A stretch of DNA of 64,000 nt, taken from Flavobacterium terrisoli (lineage in GTDB: Bacteria; Bacteroidota; Bacteroidia; Flavobacteriales; Flavobacteriaceae). The stretch is taken from NCBI RefSeq assembly GCF_030167905.1, contig NZ_JARGNA010000009.1:124001-188000 (forward strand), read 5' to 3'. Numbering within the stretch: position 1 is the first letter of the stretch; each line of letters opens with the position of its first letter. The notes below the pieces were generated by a model. It was not told where the DNA came from. It saw only the letters and a list, made by a program, of their open reading frames with translations, and made no database searches. Both the position numbers and the translations under genes were made by a program. Shown here one piece after another: positions 25,517 through 35,227 of this stretch.

Positions 25517-25951
25517 TTACTGTTTTTCAAACACAGTACCGTTATCCTGGTTTAGCATATCTTCCTGAGTATCATAAGTCGTAAAGCTCTGGTAATCTTC
25601 AGAAAATATCACAATCCCCGGAATTGTTTCTCCCGTTTCATTGTCGGTAGTGGTATAATTATAAATAGGATCCGAGGTTCTTTCCCAGGCAAATGAAGTT
25701 ACTTCACTTGACTCACCACAATATTTAATTATGTATTTCCCGGTATTGTTCCCTGAGAATTTTAAAATCTCATCGTCACAAGGTTCGGCTTCATAAGGTT
25801 CGAATACACCAACATACATATCGCCTACGTATTTCCAAGACCCAACAATATTGTCTGAACTGGATGCGCCGCCTGATGAATCATCTGAACTACAAGAGTT
25901 AAAAGAAAATGCCAAAACAATGGCGCATAAAATGGTAATTGCTTTTTTCAT
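25517..25951 (-). CDS. Lipocalin-like lipoprotein
   Basis: A 144-residue lipoprotein (lipobox FNSC, then SSDDSSGG). DNIVGSWKYVGDMYVG starts a lipocalin-like beta barrel (the GSW motif), and the alternating beta pattern ends with GTVFEKQ. Two Cys (EPCDDE, KYCGES) may form a disulfide. Lipocalin-like lipoproteins are common in Flavobacteria with unknown ligands. It follows the next lipoprotein gene by 26 bases on the same strand and shares its terminator. Confidence 0.75.
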   Translation of the reverse strand: MKKAITILCAIVLAFSFNSCSSDDSSGGASSSDNIVGSWKYVGDMYVGVFEPYEAEPCDDEILKFSGNNTGKYIIKYCGESSEVTSFAWERTSDPIYNYTTTDNETGETIPGIVIFSEDYQSFTTYDTQEDMLNQDNGTVFEKQ

Positions 25952-25977
25952 AATAAAATAGTTTAAGGGTTATAGGG

Positions 25978-27102
25978 TTAGTTTCTGCTTTTAGGTACAA
26001 CAAGGATTTTATCTGAGGACAAAATGTATAAATTAGGATTTGACGGATCTTTTGATGTTTCTATTTGCCCTGATTGAAAAGCACTGACTTGTGAATAATA
26101 GTCCAGAAGAACTTGCTGGTTTGTGGTCGTTGGCGGATCCGGAATGATATTGGTTACAGATGATGAGAAAAGATGTTTTTTGGTACCATTTGAAGTATAC
26201 AGATAACTATTATCAAGACAAAAATCTCCTCCTAAAAAATTAGCATCTTCAATGGTATTGAACAAACTCAAAGTGTTGCCATCTGCCACTTTAAATATCT
26301 TGTTTTGGCAACGAAAATAAACATCCTTGTGTGATGGATCATAGGAAAAACGAATTTTCTCGATTGAATTAAGCGGAAAGTTCGGATCATTAAAGCTTGC
26401 TACATTAAAACTGGTAACCTGACCGCTGGCTGTTATTTTGTATAAAATATTTCCGGCTGCTGCCCAAACAATGGAATCAAAAGGATCAGCCTCTGCCAAA
26501 CTAACTCCGCCTACGGTTGGAAGTGTACAAATCACATCAAAAATACCGGTATCATTATTCTGCTGGATTTTTACTGTGCTTCCTTCAAACAACCATTTAT
26601 AGGCTCCTGTTGAGTTGTCAACTAACATTATCGATGATCCCGAGCCTGGCGGATTATCTTCTTCAAGCAAAGCCGGTAAACCGGTATTGATGCTGACCCA
26701 GCCATTGGTATAAAGGGTATGGAAAAAAATCTCGAAAAAGTTTTCATTCTCACTCACCGGTCTGCCCGGTGCCCAATGAAAATACAATTCGGGTTGTTCA
26801 TGGAAAATCCAGGAAGGAGAAGCACCACCTTGCTGCAATCGGTAAATCCAATCGGTATTATCAGTGTATTTGGAAACATGCATATATAGGCCTTCATTGG
26901 ATGTTTTCAAATCTAAAGCGGCTCCGGTTCCGGCCTGACTGTCTATACCTGGAATTTCAACAAACTTACCAAAAGCGGAAGAACCGGGATTTTCCCATCC
27001 TGTATTGTTGTTATTGCTATTGCTTCCACCATCATCGGAACTACACGAAAACAAAGAAATTAAAGCACAAAAAATGCTGAGGGTTGAAATTGTTTTTTTC
27101 AT
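25978..27102 (-). CDS. Lipoprotein of unknown function, probable beta-propeller
   Basis: A 374-residue lipoprotein (lipobox LFSC, then SSDDGGSNSNNNN linker). No family recognised. Repeated strands with IYRL, ILYKITASGQV, IFKVADGNT and NLYILSSDKILVV suggest a small beta-propeller. It probably leads a two-gene operon with the lipocalin-like gene. The 176 bases upstream are shared with divergent porX. Confidence 0.65.
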   Translation of the reverse strand: MKKTISTLSIFCALISLFSCSSDDGGSNSNNNNTGWENPGSSAFGKFVEIPGIDSQAGTGAALDLKTSNEGLYMHVSKYTDNTDWIYRLQQGGASPSWIFHEQPELYFHWAPGRPVSENENFFEIFFHTLYTNGWVSINTGLPALLEEDNPPGSGSSIMLVDNSTGAYKWLFEGSTVKIQQNNDTGIFDVICTLPTVGGVSLAEADPFDSIVWAAAGNILYKITASGQVTSFNVASFNDPNFPLNSIEKIRFSYDPSHKDVYFRCQNKIFKVADGNTLSLFNTIEDANFLGGDFCLDNSYLYTSNGTKKHLFSSSVTNIIPDPPTTTNQQVLLDYYSQVSAFQSGQIETSKDPSNPNLYILSSDKILVVPKSRN

Positions 27103-27278
27103 AATTGGCTGTAATTAAGGTTAGAGAGTTTCAAATTTAATAATTTATTACAAAAAGTCTTAATAAATTTTGACAATTTCAGCCAACATTATTTCTAAAA
27201 GATTACTATTAATTTATAATAATTTTAATATTACTGCGTTTTATAAATAGTAATTTGCACAAAAATTAAAATGTACTT

Positions 27279-28832
27279 ATGGACAAAATCAAAATACTTT
27301 GGGTTGATGATGAGATTGATTTATTAAAACCACACATCTTATTTTTAGAGAATAAAAACTATAAGGTTACGACCTATAATAATGGCCGTGATGCTATTGA
27401 TGCCTATGAAGACGGTAATTTTGACATCGTTTTCCTGGATGAAAACATGCCCGGAATGAGCGGTTTGGAAACCCTATCCGAAATGAAAGAAAAAAAATCT
27501 TCGACTCCTGTGATTATGATTACCAAAAGTGAGGAAGAATATATCATGGAAGAAGCCATCGGTTCCAAGATTGCCGATTACCTTATAAAGCCCGTAAATC
27601 CAAACCAAATCTTGTTGAGCCTTAAGAAAAACCTAGATCATTCAAGATTGGTTTCGGAAAAAACCACTTTGGATTACCAAAAAGAATTCCGCAAAATTGC
27701 TATGGAAATGGCGATGGTGAACAGTTATGAGGATTGGGTGGAATTGTATAAAAAACTGATTTTTTGGGAACTGGAATTGGAGAATATCAATGACCAAGCG
27801 ATGTTCGAAATTTTGGAAAGCCAAAAAGTCGAAGCCAATTCGCAGTTTGGGAAATTCATCGAGCGCAATTATGAAGATTGGTTTGAACCCAAAGCGGATA
27901 AACCGATTCAATCACATACGCTTTTCAGAGAATTGGTCGTTCCTGAATTGGCTAAAAAAGACAAGCAAATTTTATTCGTCGTGATTGACAACTTGCGTTA
28001 TGACCAATGGAAAGCCATGGAAAGCACGGTGGCCAATCATTACAAACTCGAAAAAGAGATTCCTTATTTTGCCAGTTTACCAACAGCTACACAATACGCT
28101 CGAAATTCGATTTTCTCCGGTTTAACGCCATTGGAAATGGAAAAACAGTTTCCTCAGTATTGGAAAAACGACGTTGAAGACGGTGGAAAGAATTTGTATG
28201 AGGCCGAATTCTTAACGGCACATCTGAAACGTTTAGGTTTAAATATCAAACAGGATTATTTCAAAATTACCAATCTTGCCGGCGGTAGAAAATTGGCAGA
28301 CAATTTCAAAGGATTAAAAGACAACAATCTGGTTACGGTAGTCTACAACTTTGTGGACATGCTTTCACACGCCAAAACCGAGATGGATGTGGTAAAGGAA
28401 TTGGCTTCCGATGATAAAGCTTATCGTTCGTTGACGTTGAGTTGGTTTAAAAACTCACCGCTTTTGGAAATCATACAGCAGGCACAGAAGCTTGGTTTCA
28501 AATTAATTATTACGACCGACCATGGAACAATTAATGTAAAGAATCCATCGAAAGTGATTGGCGATAAAAACACCAGTTTGAATTTGAGATACAAAACCGG
28601 AAGAAGCCTGACATATGAAGACAAAGACGTCTATGCGGTAAAAGATCCTAAAAAAATCGGATTGCCAACAATCAACATGAGCAGTTCCTACATATTTGCC
28701 AAGAATGACTTATTTTTGGCTTATGTAAACAACTACAATCATTATGTGAGTTATTATCGAAATACGTACCAGCATGGTGGGATTTCGCTCGAAGAAATGA
28801 TTGTGCCGTTTTTAGTTTTTAATCCGAAATAG
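27279..28832 (+). CDS. porX: PorX: T9SS response regulator with PglZ phosphatase domain
   Basis: A 517-residue protein. The receiver domain (about 1-120) has Asp10/Asp11 and phospho-site Asp54 in VFLDENMPGMSG. After a helical middle comes a PglZ/alkaline-phosphatase-fold domain (about 200-517): VVIDNLRYDQW, PTATQYARNSIFSG, TTDHGTI and YQHGGISLEEMI carry its metal-site Asp, Thr and His residues. PorX works with the kinase PorY and controls type IX secretion; T9SS cargo is present in this window. PorY is not here. Confidence 0.95.
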   Translation: MDKIKILWVDDEIDLLKPHILFLENKNYKVTTYNNGRDAIDAYEDGNFDIVFLDENMPGMSGLETLSEMKEKKSSTPVIMITKSEEEYIMEEAIGSKIADYLIKPVNPNQILLSLKKNLDHSRLVSEKTTLDYQKEFRKIAMEMAMVNSYEDWVELYKKLIFWELELENINDQAMFEILESQKVEANSQFGKFIERNYEDWFEPKADKPIQSHTLFRELVVPELAKKDKQILFVVIDNLRYDQWKAMESTVANHYKLEKEIPYFASLPTATQYARNSIFSGLTPLEMEKQFPQYWKNDVEDGGKNLYEAEFLTAHLKRLGLNIKQDYFKITNLAGGRKLADNFKGLKDNNLVTVVYNFVDMLSHAKTEMDVVKELASDDKAYRSLTLSWFKNSPLLEIIQQAQKLGFKLIITTDHGTINVKNPSKVIGDKNTSLNLRYKTGRSLTYEDKDVYAVKDPKKIGLPTINMSSSYIFAKNDLFLAYVNNYNHYVSYYRNTYQHGGISLEEMIVPFLVFNPK

Positions 28833-28845
28833 GGCCGAGCGTTAA

Positions 28846-28868
28846 AAAACAGTCTGGCAGACTGTTTT
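28846..28868 (+). terminator. Hairpin between porX and tsaE
   Basis: AAAACAGTCT (28846-28855), loop GGC, AGACTGTTTT (28859-28868). Only four T follow, so termination would be weak. It lies in an element framed by CCGAGCG and ATGGAGC words that recur at 61272-61300. Confidence 0.5.
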
Positions 28869-28923
28869 AGCGATGGAGCCAGCAGGTGCCATGGCTATCG
28901 ATTTATTAAATAACATAATTTTC

Positions 28924-29331
28924 ATGCAAGTCATATTTTCAATTGACGAAATACAAGAAGTTGCCAAAAAAATTTTAGCCGAAAACCCAAACAAAGTGAT
29001 CTTATTTCACGGCAATATGGGTGTTGGCAAAACCACTTTGATAAAGGCATTGGCCAAAGAATTAGGCGTGAAGGATGCGACAAGCAGCCCAACTTTTTCT
29101 TTGGTCAATGAATACCAAACCGATGACAATCAGTATGTGTATCACTTTGACATGTACCGATTAAAGTCGGAAGCAGAAGCTCTGGACATGGGCATTGATG
29201 AATATTTGTATTCCGGGCATTGGTGTTTTATTGAATGGGCAGAGAAAATTCCAAACCTGTTACCGGATAATTTTTCCACGATTAACATAGCGATAACAGT
29301 TGAAGGCAAAAGAGATTTAAGATTGACATAA
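28924..29331 (+). CDS. tsaE: tRNA threonylcarbamoyladenosine biosynthesis ATPase TsaE
   Basis: A 135-residue P-loop ATPase of normal length. Walker A is GNMGVGKT (30-37); SSPTFSLVNEY, YHFDMYRLKSEAEA and FIEWAEKIPNLLP are the TsaE signatures. It assists TsaB/TsaD in making t6A37 on ANN-decoding tRNAs. The start is the ATG at 28924; an upstream in-frame ATG at 28873 lies in the intergenic element and adds an unlikely 17 residues. It follows porX, a linkage I have seen in other Bacteroidetes. Confidence 0.95.
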   Translation: MQVIFSIDEIQEVAKKILAENPNKVILFHGNMGVGKTTLIKALAKELGVKDATSSPTFSLVNEYQTDDNQYVYHFDMYRLKSEAEALDMGIDEYLYSGHWCFIEWAEKIPNLLPDNFSTINIAITVEGKRDLRLT

Positions 29332-29376
29332 TTCGATAAAATTTTGTAATTTGGACACTAAATTCAATTTCGCATT

Positions 29377-30570
29377 ATGTCATTAACCCCATTTACCAAG
29401 CAACAGCTTTTACCTCAAGAGGAAAAATTAGAAGTATTTCGTCATAAAAGTGAGCTTTTCATTGGCATTCCCAAAGAGACTTCTTATCAGGAAAGACGAA
29501 TTTGCTTGACCCCTGATGCGGTAAATTCCCTGACATCACACGGACATAAAGTAATGATTGAATCGGGGGCCGGACTGAGTTCGAGTTATACCGATAAAGA
29601 GTTTAGTGATGCCGGTGCGACGATTACCAAAGACACCAAAAAAGTATTAAGCTGCCCCATGATATTAAAGGTCGAGCCATTGACCATGGAAGAAATTGAG
29701 TTGGTTAATACGAATGCGATAGTGATTTCGGCCATCCAGCTAAAAACCAGAAAAAAAGAATACTTCGAAGCTTTATCAAAGAAAAAAGTAACGGCTTTGG
29801 CCTTTGAATATATCAAAGACGAAGACGGTTCGTATCCTGCGGTAAAATCTCTGAGCGAAATCGCCGGAACTGCTTCGGTGCTTATTGCGGCCGAATTAAT
29901 GATCAACAACCAATTTGGAAAAGGATTGCTGCTTGGCAATATTACAGGCGTTCCACCAACAGATGTTGTGATTCTTGGTGCCGGAACCGTGGGTGAATTT
30001 GCCGCCAAAACGGCATTAGGATTAGGCGCCAGTGTCAAAGTATTTGACAATTCAATAACCAAATTACGCCGATTACAGAACAATTTGAACCAAAGAATAT
30101 TCACTTCCACCATACAACCTAAATCGCTTTTAAAAGCACTCAGAAGATGCGACGTAGCCATTGGTGCAATGCGTGGCAAAGAACGTTGTCCGGTTGTGGT
30201 CACTGAAACCATGGTGGAACACATGAAAAAAGGTGCGGTGATTGTGGATGTAAGCATTGATACCGGTGGTTGTTTTGAAACTTCGGAAATCACCACACAT
30301 GAAAACCCAACTTTCATTAAAAGCAATATCATTCATTATTGTGTGCCCAATATTCCTTCGCGCTATTCCAAAACGGCTTCGTTATCCATCAGCAATATCA
30401 TTACGCCTTACTTGCTTCAAATCGCCGAAGATGGCGGTATTGAAAGTGCCATTCGCTGTAATAAAGGCTTGAAAAACGGAGTATATCTGTATCATGGCAT
30501 TTTGACCAATAAAGCCATTGGTGACTGGTTCAACCTACCGGATAATGACATCAATCTGATTGTATTCTAA
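29377..30570 (+). CDS. ald: Alanine dehydrogenase
   Basis: A 397-residue NAD-dependent enzyme of the AlaDH/PNT family. It has an N-terminal catalytic domain (IGIPKETSYQERRICLTPDAV, HKVMIESGAG), a Rossmann core (VILGAGTVGEFAAKTALGLGASVKVFD) and the active-site stretch VIVDVSIDTGGCFETSE. It interconverts alanine and pyruvate with ammonia. It starts 45 bases after tsaE; no terminator separates them. The length is slightly above the usual ~370 because of an extended N-terminus. Confidence 0.9.
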   Translation: MSLTPFTKQQLLPQEEKLEVFRHKSELFIGIPKETSYQERRICLTPDAVNSLTSHGHKVMIESGAGLSSSYTDKEFSDAGATITKDTKKVLSCPMILKVEPLTMEEIELVNTNAIVISAIQLKTRKKEYFEALSKKKVTALAFEYIKDEDGSYPAVKSLSEIAGTASVLIAAELMINNQFGKGLLLGNITGVPPTDVVILGAGTVGEFAAKTALGLGASVKVFDNSITKLRRLQNNLNQRIFTSTIQPKSLLKALRRCDVAIGAMRGKERCPVVVTETMVEHMKKGAVIVDVSIDTGGCFETSEITTHENPTFIKSNIIHYCVPNIPSRYSKTASLSISNIITPYLLQIAEDGGIESAIRCNKGLKNGVYLYHGILTNKAIGDWFNLPDNDINLIVF

Positions 30571-30610
30571 AATAAAACGGGATTTCATTTACTGAATATC
30601 GAACATTGAT

Positions 30611-30618
30611 TACTTTTG
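30611..30618 (+). promoter_or_regulatory. -7 promoter box (TACTTTTG)
   Basis: A TAnnTTTG match 22 bases before the ATG at 30641; no clear -33 element. Confidence 0.4.
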
Positions 30619-30640
30619 CCAAAAATAATCAATATTACAT

Positions 30641-31030
30641 ATGAAATTTTACCAACGATTGGCCTACTACTTAGTGGGTTTTGTCATCGGGTTGTTTTTT
30701 GTTGCTTTAGTACTCAGCGGAAAAGATACACGATGCAATTATTTCCCAAATGCCCGTGTACTAAATGATATCAGGAACAAACCTTTTCATTACGATTCCG
30801 TTGCCATCAAAAAACTAAATGAGAAATGGATTGATACAGCCGACATCAAAAAGATCCTTACCTATGGCGATGTAGATTTTGACAGAAGCAACAAACCAAA
30901 TCCGGGCGGCGGAAAAATATATGTGATTGAAGGTAAAAACAAAAAAAACAAAGCCGTTACTTTAGAAGTTATCAATTATTCCGATAAAGCAGTTTTAAAG
31001 GATATCATTAAAAACAAAGAAGAAGAATAA
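30641..31030 (+). CDS. Membrane-anchored DUF4258-like protein
   Basis: A 129-residue protein with one N-terminal transmembrane helix (LAYYLVGFVIGLFFVALVL). The rest is a small domain (NARVLNDIRNKPFHYDS, LTYGDVDFDRSNKP, KIYVIEGKNKKNKAVTLEVINY) that I think matches DUF4258, a fold seen in toxin-like and other small proteins; the assignment is tentative. It would sit in the inner membrane or periplasm. Single gene between ald and a terminator shared with secDF. Confidence 0.7.
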   Translation: MKFYQRLAYYLVGFVIGLFFVALVLSGKDTRCNYFPNARVLNDIRNKPFHYDSVAIKKLNEKWIDTADIKKILTYGDVDFDRSNKPNPGGGKIYVIEGKNKKNKAVTLEVINYSDKAVLKDIIKNKEEE

Positions 31031-31063
31031 AAAAAGGGTTGTCAAATTGACAACCCTTTTTTT
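31031..31063. terminator. Bidirectional terminator
   Basis: AAAAAGGGTTGTCAA (31031-31045) and TTGACAACCCTTTTT (31047-31061) form a near-perfect hairpin directly after the stop codon and 20 bases from the secDF stop. Confidence 0.92.
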
Positions 31064-31082
31064 ATATCTATAGTTTTAAAAA

Positions 31083-34055
31083 CTATGCCTGTGCTCCTTT
31101 GTGACGGCTTTCGATTTCGTCTACTTCTTTTTTGCTCATCGTATCAAATACAACCGGAGTTGCAATGAACAATGAAGAATAAGTTCCTACAACGATACCA
31201 ACCAACATCGCGAAGATAAATCCTCTGATTGATTCTCCACCAAAGATGAACATGATTAACAATACCAAAATCATCGTTAATGACGTATTGATGGTTCTTG
31301 AAAGTGTCGTATTAATAGACGCGTTAACCACATCTTTAAAGCTTCCTTTTACATTACCGGCTAAGAACTCTCTAACCCTGTCAAATACGATTACGGTATC
31401 ATTCATCGAGTAACCGATAACCGTTAGGATAGCCGCAATAAAGTGCTGATCCATTTCCATGTGGAAAGGCATGTATTTGTATAGTAAAGAATATAATCCC
31501 AATACGAAAATTACGTCGTGGAATACCGCTGCCAATGCACCCAATGAATACTGCCATTTACGGAAAGAAATTACTAAGTACAAACCAACAACCAACATCG
31601 CTCCGATAACTGCCCAGAAAGAGTTTGTTTTGATATCTGCAGAGATCGCTGCTCCAACTTTAGAAGCCTGTAATACTCCAAATTGTTTTCCATCGTAAGT
31701 ATTGGTGAATTTTTCATAAGTGATACCAGCACCGAAATATTTTTTCAAGCCTTCAAACAACTTCTCATTCACTTCCTTGTCTACTTCTACTCCATCTTCT
31801 TTGATTTTGTATTTGGTTGTAATTTTCAACTGATTGTCATCACCAAAAACTTTGGCTTCAACAGCCACTCCAAAAACAGCAGATAACTCTTCAGCTACTT
31901 TGGCTTGTTCAACCGGTTTTTCAAATTTCACCTGGAAAGTTCTTCCTCCAACAAAATCAACACCTTCATCCAAACCATTAAAGTAGAAAGAAACACAACT
32001 TACAATTACTACCAAAGTAGAGAACATATATGACCATTTTTTAGCTTTGATAAAGTCAAAATGGAAACCTGTAAACCAGTTTTTGGTCATCGAAGTTGTA
32101 AAAGTTAAAGCTCTGTTATGAGCAATATCTCTATCAATAAAGATTCTTGCAATAAAGATTGAAGTAAATAAAGAGGTAAAGATACCGATCAACAATGTAA
32201 GGGCGAAACCTTGAATTGGTCCTGTTCCAAAGATGAATAAGATTGCTCCTGTCAAAACGTGGGTTACGTTAGCATCAATAATTGAACGCATCGCACCTTT
32301 CCATCCGTAAGAAGATTTTACAGCATCCGCTAAAGATTTTCCTTCGCGTAATTCTTCTTTTGCTCTTTCATAAATAATGATGTTCGCATCTACCGCAGTT
32401 CCTAAGGTTAATACGATACCAGCAATACCCGGTAACGTTAATACGAAACCGAAACTTGCCATTACACCAAACAAGAATAACAAGTTCAATAATAAGGCTG
32501 CATTAGCATACCATCCTGCTCTACCGTAATAGAACACCATCCATAAACATACCAATAGGAAACCTACGATTGAAGAAGTCAAACCAGCATCAATAGCTTT
32601 TTGTCCTAAAGATGGTCCAACAATTTCCGATTGGATGATTTCAGCAGTAGCAGGCAATTTACCGGCTCTTAAAACGTTAGATAAATCTTTGGTTTCCTCT
32701 ACATTAAAACTTCCTGTGATTTCAGATCTCCCACCAGCGATTGGTCCTGAAGTTACTCCCGGAGCAGAATATACAACATCATCTAACGCAATGGCGATAA
32801 AACTTTTTTGCGTATAAGCATTTCCTGTTAGTTTCTCCCATTCTTTTGCACCTGCACCATTCATTTGCATTGACACAGCCGGTTTACCCATTTGGTCAAA
32901 TGTATCTCTTGCATCAACAATAACACCACCGCTCAATGGAGCAACGTTATCTTTGTTTCCTTTTAAAGCATATAAATCAACAGTCGTTGTTTCTTTTTTC
33001 GTTTTTTCATCAACTTTGGTCACCGGTTTACCCCAGGCAAATTTTACAAAACGCTTGTCTCCAGGCAATAAAGCACGGATTTCGGTTCTTTTTAAATAAC
33101 CATTGATTGCAGCTGTATCTTTTATATTTGAAACAAATAAAACAGGTCCACCGCCACCACCGGCAATTTTATCTACAATAGGTCCTTTAGACGCTGCTGT
33201 ACCTGTTGAATCTTTGTCTTTATCAGTCAATAAACTTGTCAATGAATCAGCTGGTTTTGCTGCTTCTACTTTTTCAGTAGTTTTAACAGTTGCTTTCAAT
33301 GCTGTGTTGGCAGCATCAAGGAATTGTCCAAACTCTTCCGCTTTGTAAGTTTCCCAGAATTTCAATTCCGCCTTTTCCGAAACTAATTTCTTAATACGGT
33401 CAACATCTTTTGCTCCTGGTAATTCGATTAAGATTCTACCGGTTTGGCCTAACTTAGCAATGTTTGGTTGCGTTACACCAAATTTATCGATACGGCTTCT
33501 CAATACCCCAAAAGCAGATTCAACCGATTCGTCAACTTTCTTTCTTAATACTTTTTGCACTTCTGCATCAGTAGAGTTGAAGTTTAATTCCTGGTCGTCA
33601 AAGTTTCTGTTAGCAAAAATATCAGGAGATGCTAATTTTGTAGTCCCTTTATTGGCATCAAATGCTTCGAAGAAAGCATCAAGGTAAGATTGATTTCCTT
33701 TTTGATTCGCTTTTGCATCATCCAATGATTTGATGAAAGCAGGATTTTTGGAATCATTTGATAATTGAACCAAAACATCTCTAACCGAAATCTGAAGAAT
33801 TACGTTAATTCCTCCTTCAAGGTCAAGACCTTTGTTAATCTGTTTGTCTTTCACATCATTGTATGTGAAAAAATCAAGAAAAACTTTCTCTTTCCCTATC
33901 GAGTCAAGATATTTGATTTCTTTTTCAGGATTTCCTCCTGCAAAGTTTTTGGCATCATCTTTTACTTTATTGGCCACAAAAGTGAACGAAAGTTGGTAGA
34001 TACTTACCAATGCAAATAGAATTGCGAAAAATTTAACTAGTCCTTTATTCTGCAT
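31083..34055 (-). CDS. secDF: Fused protein translocase SecDF
   Basis: A 990-residue fusion of SecD and SecF, as usual in Bacteroidetes. The SecD half has the DLEGGINVILQISV start, a large periplasmic domain with a low-complexity insert (about 245-300) and a membrane bundle (GTAVDANIIIYERAKEEL). The SecF half begins near VDFVGGRTFQVKF and ends with YSMNDTVIVFDRVREF and the conserved bundle. It uses the proton gradient to help SecYEG export proteins, and T9SS cargo relies on it. Confidence 0.97.
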   Translation of the reverse strand: MQNKGLVKFFAILFALVSIYQLSFTFVANKVKDDAKNFAGGNPEKEIKYLDSIGKEKVFLDFFTYNDVKDKQINKGLDLEGGINVILQISVRDVLVQLSNDSKNPAFIKSLDDAKANQKGNQSYLDAFFEAFDANKGTTKLASPDIFANRNFDDQELNFNSTDAEVQKVLRKKVDESVESAFGVLRSRIDKFGVTQPNIAKLGQTGRILIELPGAKDVDRIKKLVSEKAELKFWETYKAEEFGQFLDAANTALKATVKTTEKVEAAKPADSLTSLLTDKDKDSTGTAASKGPIVDKIAGGGGGPVLFVSNIKDTAAINGYLKRTEIRALLPGDKRFVKFAWGKPVTKVDEKTKKETTTVDLYALKGNKDNVAPLSGGVIVDARDTFDQMGKPAVSMQMNGAGAKEWEKLTGNAYTQKSFIAIALDDVVYSAPGVTSGPIAGGRSEITGSFNVEETKDLSNVLRAGKLPATAEIIQSEIVGPSLGQKAIDAGLTSSIVGFLLVCLWMVFYYGRAGWYANAALLLNLLFLFGVMASFGFVLTLPGIAGIVLTLGTAVDANIIIYERAKEELREGKSLADAVKSSYGWKGAMRSIIDANVTHVLTGAILFIFGTGPIQGFALTLLIGIFTSLFTSIFIARIFIDRDIAHNRALTFTTSMTKNWFTGFHFDFIKAKKWSYMFSTLVVIVSCVSFYFNGLDEGVDFVGGRTFQVKFEKPVEQAKVAEELSAVFGVAVEAKVFGDDNQLKITTKYKIKEDGVEVDKEVNEKLFEGLKKYFGAGITYEKFTNTYDGKQFGVLQASKVGAAISADIKTNSFWAVIGAMLVVGLYLVISFRKWQYSLGALAAVFHDVIFVLGLYSLLYKYMPFHMEMDQHFIAAILTVIGYSMNDTVIVFDRVREFLAGNVKGSFKDVVNASINTTLSRTINTSLTMILVLLIMFIFGGESIRGFIFAMLVGIVVGTYSSLFIATPVVFDTMSKKEVDEIESRHKGAQA

Positions 34056-34178
34056 TATTACTAAAAATTAATTAATTCTGTGTTTTATTGTTAATTTAAA
34101 AAACAAAAACTATTGAAATTCAAAACATTATAAGCTAAAGTATTGAATTTACAACAATTCGGTTTTTTAGGAAACGTG

Positions 34179-34209
34179 CAAATATATAATTATAGATAAG
34201 ATTAACCAA
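34179..34209 (-). promoter_or_regulatory. Bacteroidetes-type promoter of secDF
   Basis: On the minus strand TTG (34209-34207), 20 bases, then TATATTTG (34186-34179). This full -33/-7 match leaves a leader of about 120 bases before the secDF ATG. Confidence 0.65.
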
Positions 34210-34228
34210 TATTTTCATGATTAATATC

Positions 34229-34263
34229 AAAAAAAAGACTGCAAAGTTTGCAGCCTCTTTTTT
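34229..34263 (-). terminator. Terminator of mdh
   Basis: CTGCAAA (34239-34245) pairs with TTTGCAG (34247-34253), extended by AAAAAAGA/TCTTTTTT beyond a small bulge. The A-run is the minus-strand T-run, 17 bases after the mdh stop. Confidence 0.8.
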
Positions 34264-34279
34264 AAGTTACCTTAATATA

Positions 34280-35215
34280 TTATGCTAAATGAGATTTTAA
34301 GTCATTATTCATGCTTCTAACCGCATCGGCACTCTTGGCAAATAAAGCTTTTTCAGCATCATTCAGGTTGATATCCACGATTTTTTCAATACCGTTTTTA
34401 CCAATGATACAAGGTACACCGATACAGATATCGCTTTGACCATATTCCCCTTCCAGATATACCGAGCAAGGGATCATTTTGTGCTGGTCATTCAAAATGG
34501 CATCCACCAAATAAGATACTGACGCACCCGGCGCATACCAGGCAGAAGTCCCTAATAAACCGGTCAAAGTTGCACCACCAACCATAGTATCAGCAGCCAC
34601 TTTTGCCAATTCGGCCTCAGACAAAAACTGAGAAACCGGAACACCATTATAAGAAGCCAATCTGGTCAACGGAATCATGGTTGTATCACCATGCCCACCG
34701 ATTACCATTCCTGAAATATCATTCGCAGGTTTGTCCAACGCCAAAGACAAATACGTTTTAAAACGCGAGCTGTCTAGAGTTCCACCCATACCGATGATTC
34801 TGTTTTTTGGCAAACCTAAAGATTTGAATGCCAAATAGGTCATCGTATCCATTGGATTGGACACAATCACAAAAATAGCGTTGGGAGAATGTTGCAATAA
34901 ACTTTCTGCCACCGACTTCACGATTCCGGCATTGATTCCAATTAACTCTTCACGGGTCATTCCCGGTTTTCTTGGAATTCCCGAGGTAATTACTACCACG
35001 TCGCTTCCTGCCGTTTTTGAATAATCGTTGGTACTTCCAACCACTTTGGTATTAAACCCTAAAGTAGTCTGGGTTTGCATGATGTCTAATGCTTTTCCTT
35101 CAGCAAAACCTTCTCTGATATCCACCAACACAATTTCGCTGGCAATTCTTCTGTAAGCAATAGCATCGGCACATGTTGCCCCAACGTTTCCTGCTCCTAC
35201 AATCGTAACTTTCAT
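34280..35215 (-). CDS. mdh: Malate dehydrogenase
   Basis: A 311-residue LDH-like malate dehydrogenase. Rossmann start VTIVGAGNVGATCADA, NAD-binding VLVDIREG, substrate Arg in SGIPRKPGMTREELIGINAGIV, and active-site His in GGHGDTTMIPL. It oxidises malate to oxaloacetate in the TCA cycle. It lies downstream of gyrB on the same strand, separated by 93 bases that are almost filled with an inverted 8-bp tandem repeat. Confidence 0.96.
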   Translation of the reverse strand: MKVTIVGAGNVGATCADAIAYRRIASEIVLVDIREGFAEGKALDIMQTQTTLGFNTKVVGSTNDYSKTAGSDVVVITSGIPRKPGMTREELIGINAGIVKSVAESLLQHSPNAIFVIVSNPMDTMTYLAFKSLGLPKNRIIGMGGTLDSSRFKTYLSLALDKPANDISGMVIGGHGDTTMIPLTRLASYNGVPVSQFLSEAELAKVAADTMVGGATLTGLLGTSAWYAPGASVSYLVDAILNDQHKMIPCSVYLEGEYGQSDICIGVPCIIGKNGIEKIVDINLNDAEKALFAKSADAVRSMNNDLKSHLA

Positions 35216-35227
35216 TTCTATTTAGTT

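Noticed and set aside
28873..28923. N-terminal extension of TsaE (MEPAGAMAIDLLNN)
   Set aside because: It lies in an intergenic element shared with 61272-61300, and TsaE proteins start near the MQVIFSIDEI strand.
29586..30332. A 248-codon open frame on the minus strand inside ald
   Set aside because: It is fully antisense to a well-supported enzyme and its translation has no recognisable domain; the frame is open because of the codon pattern of ald.
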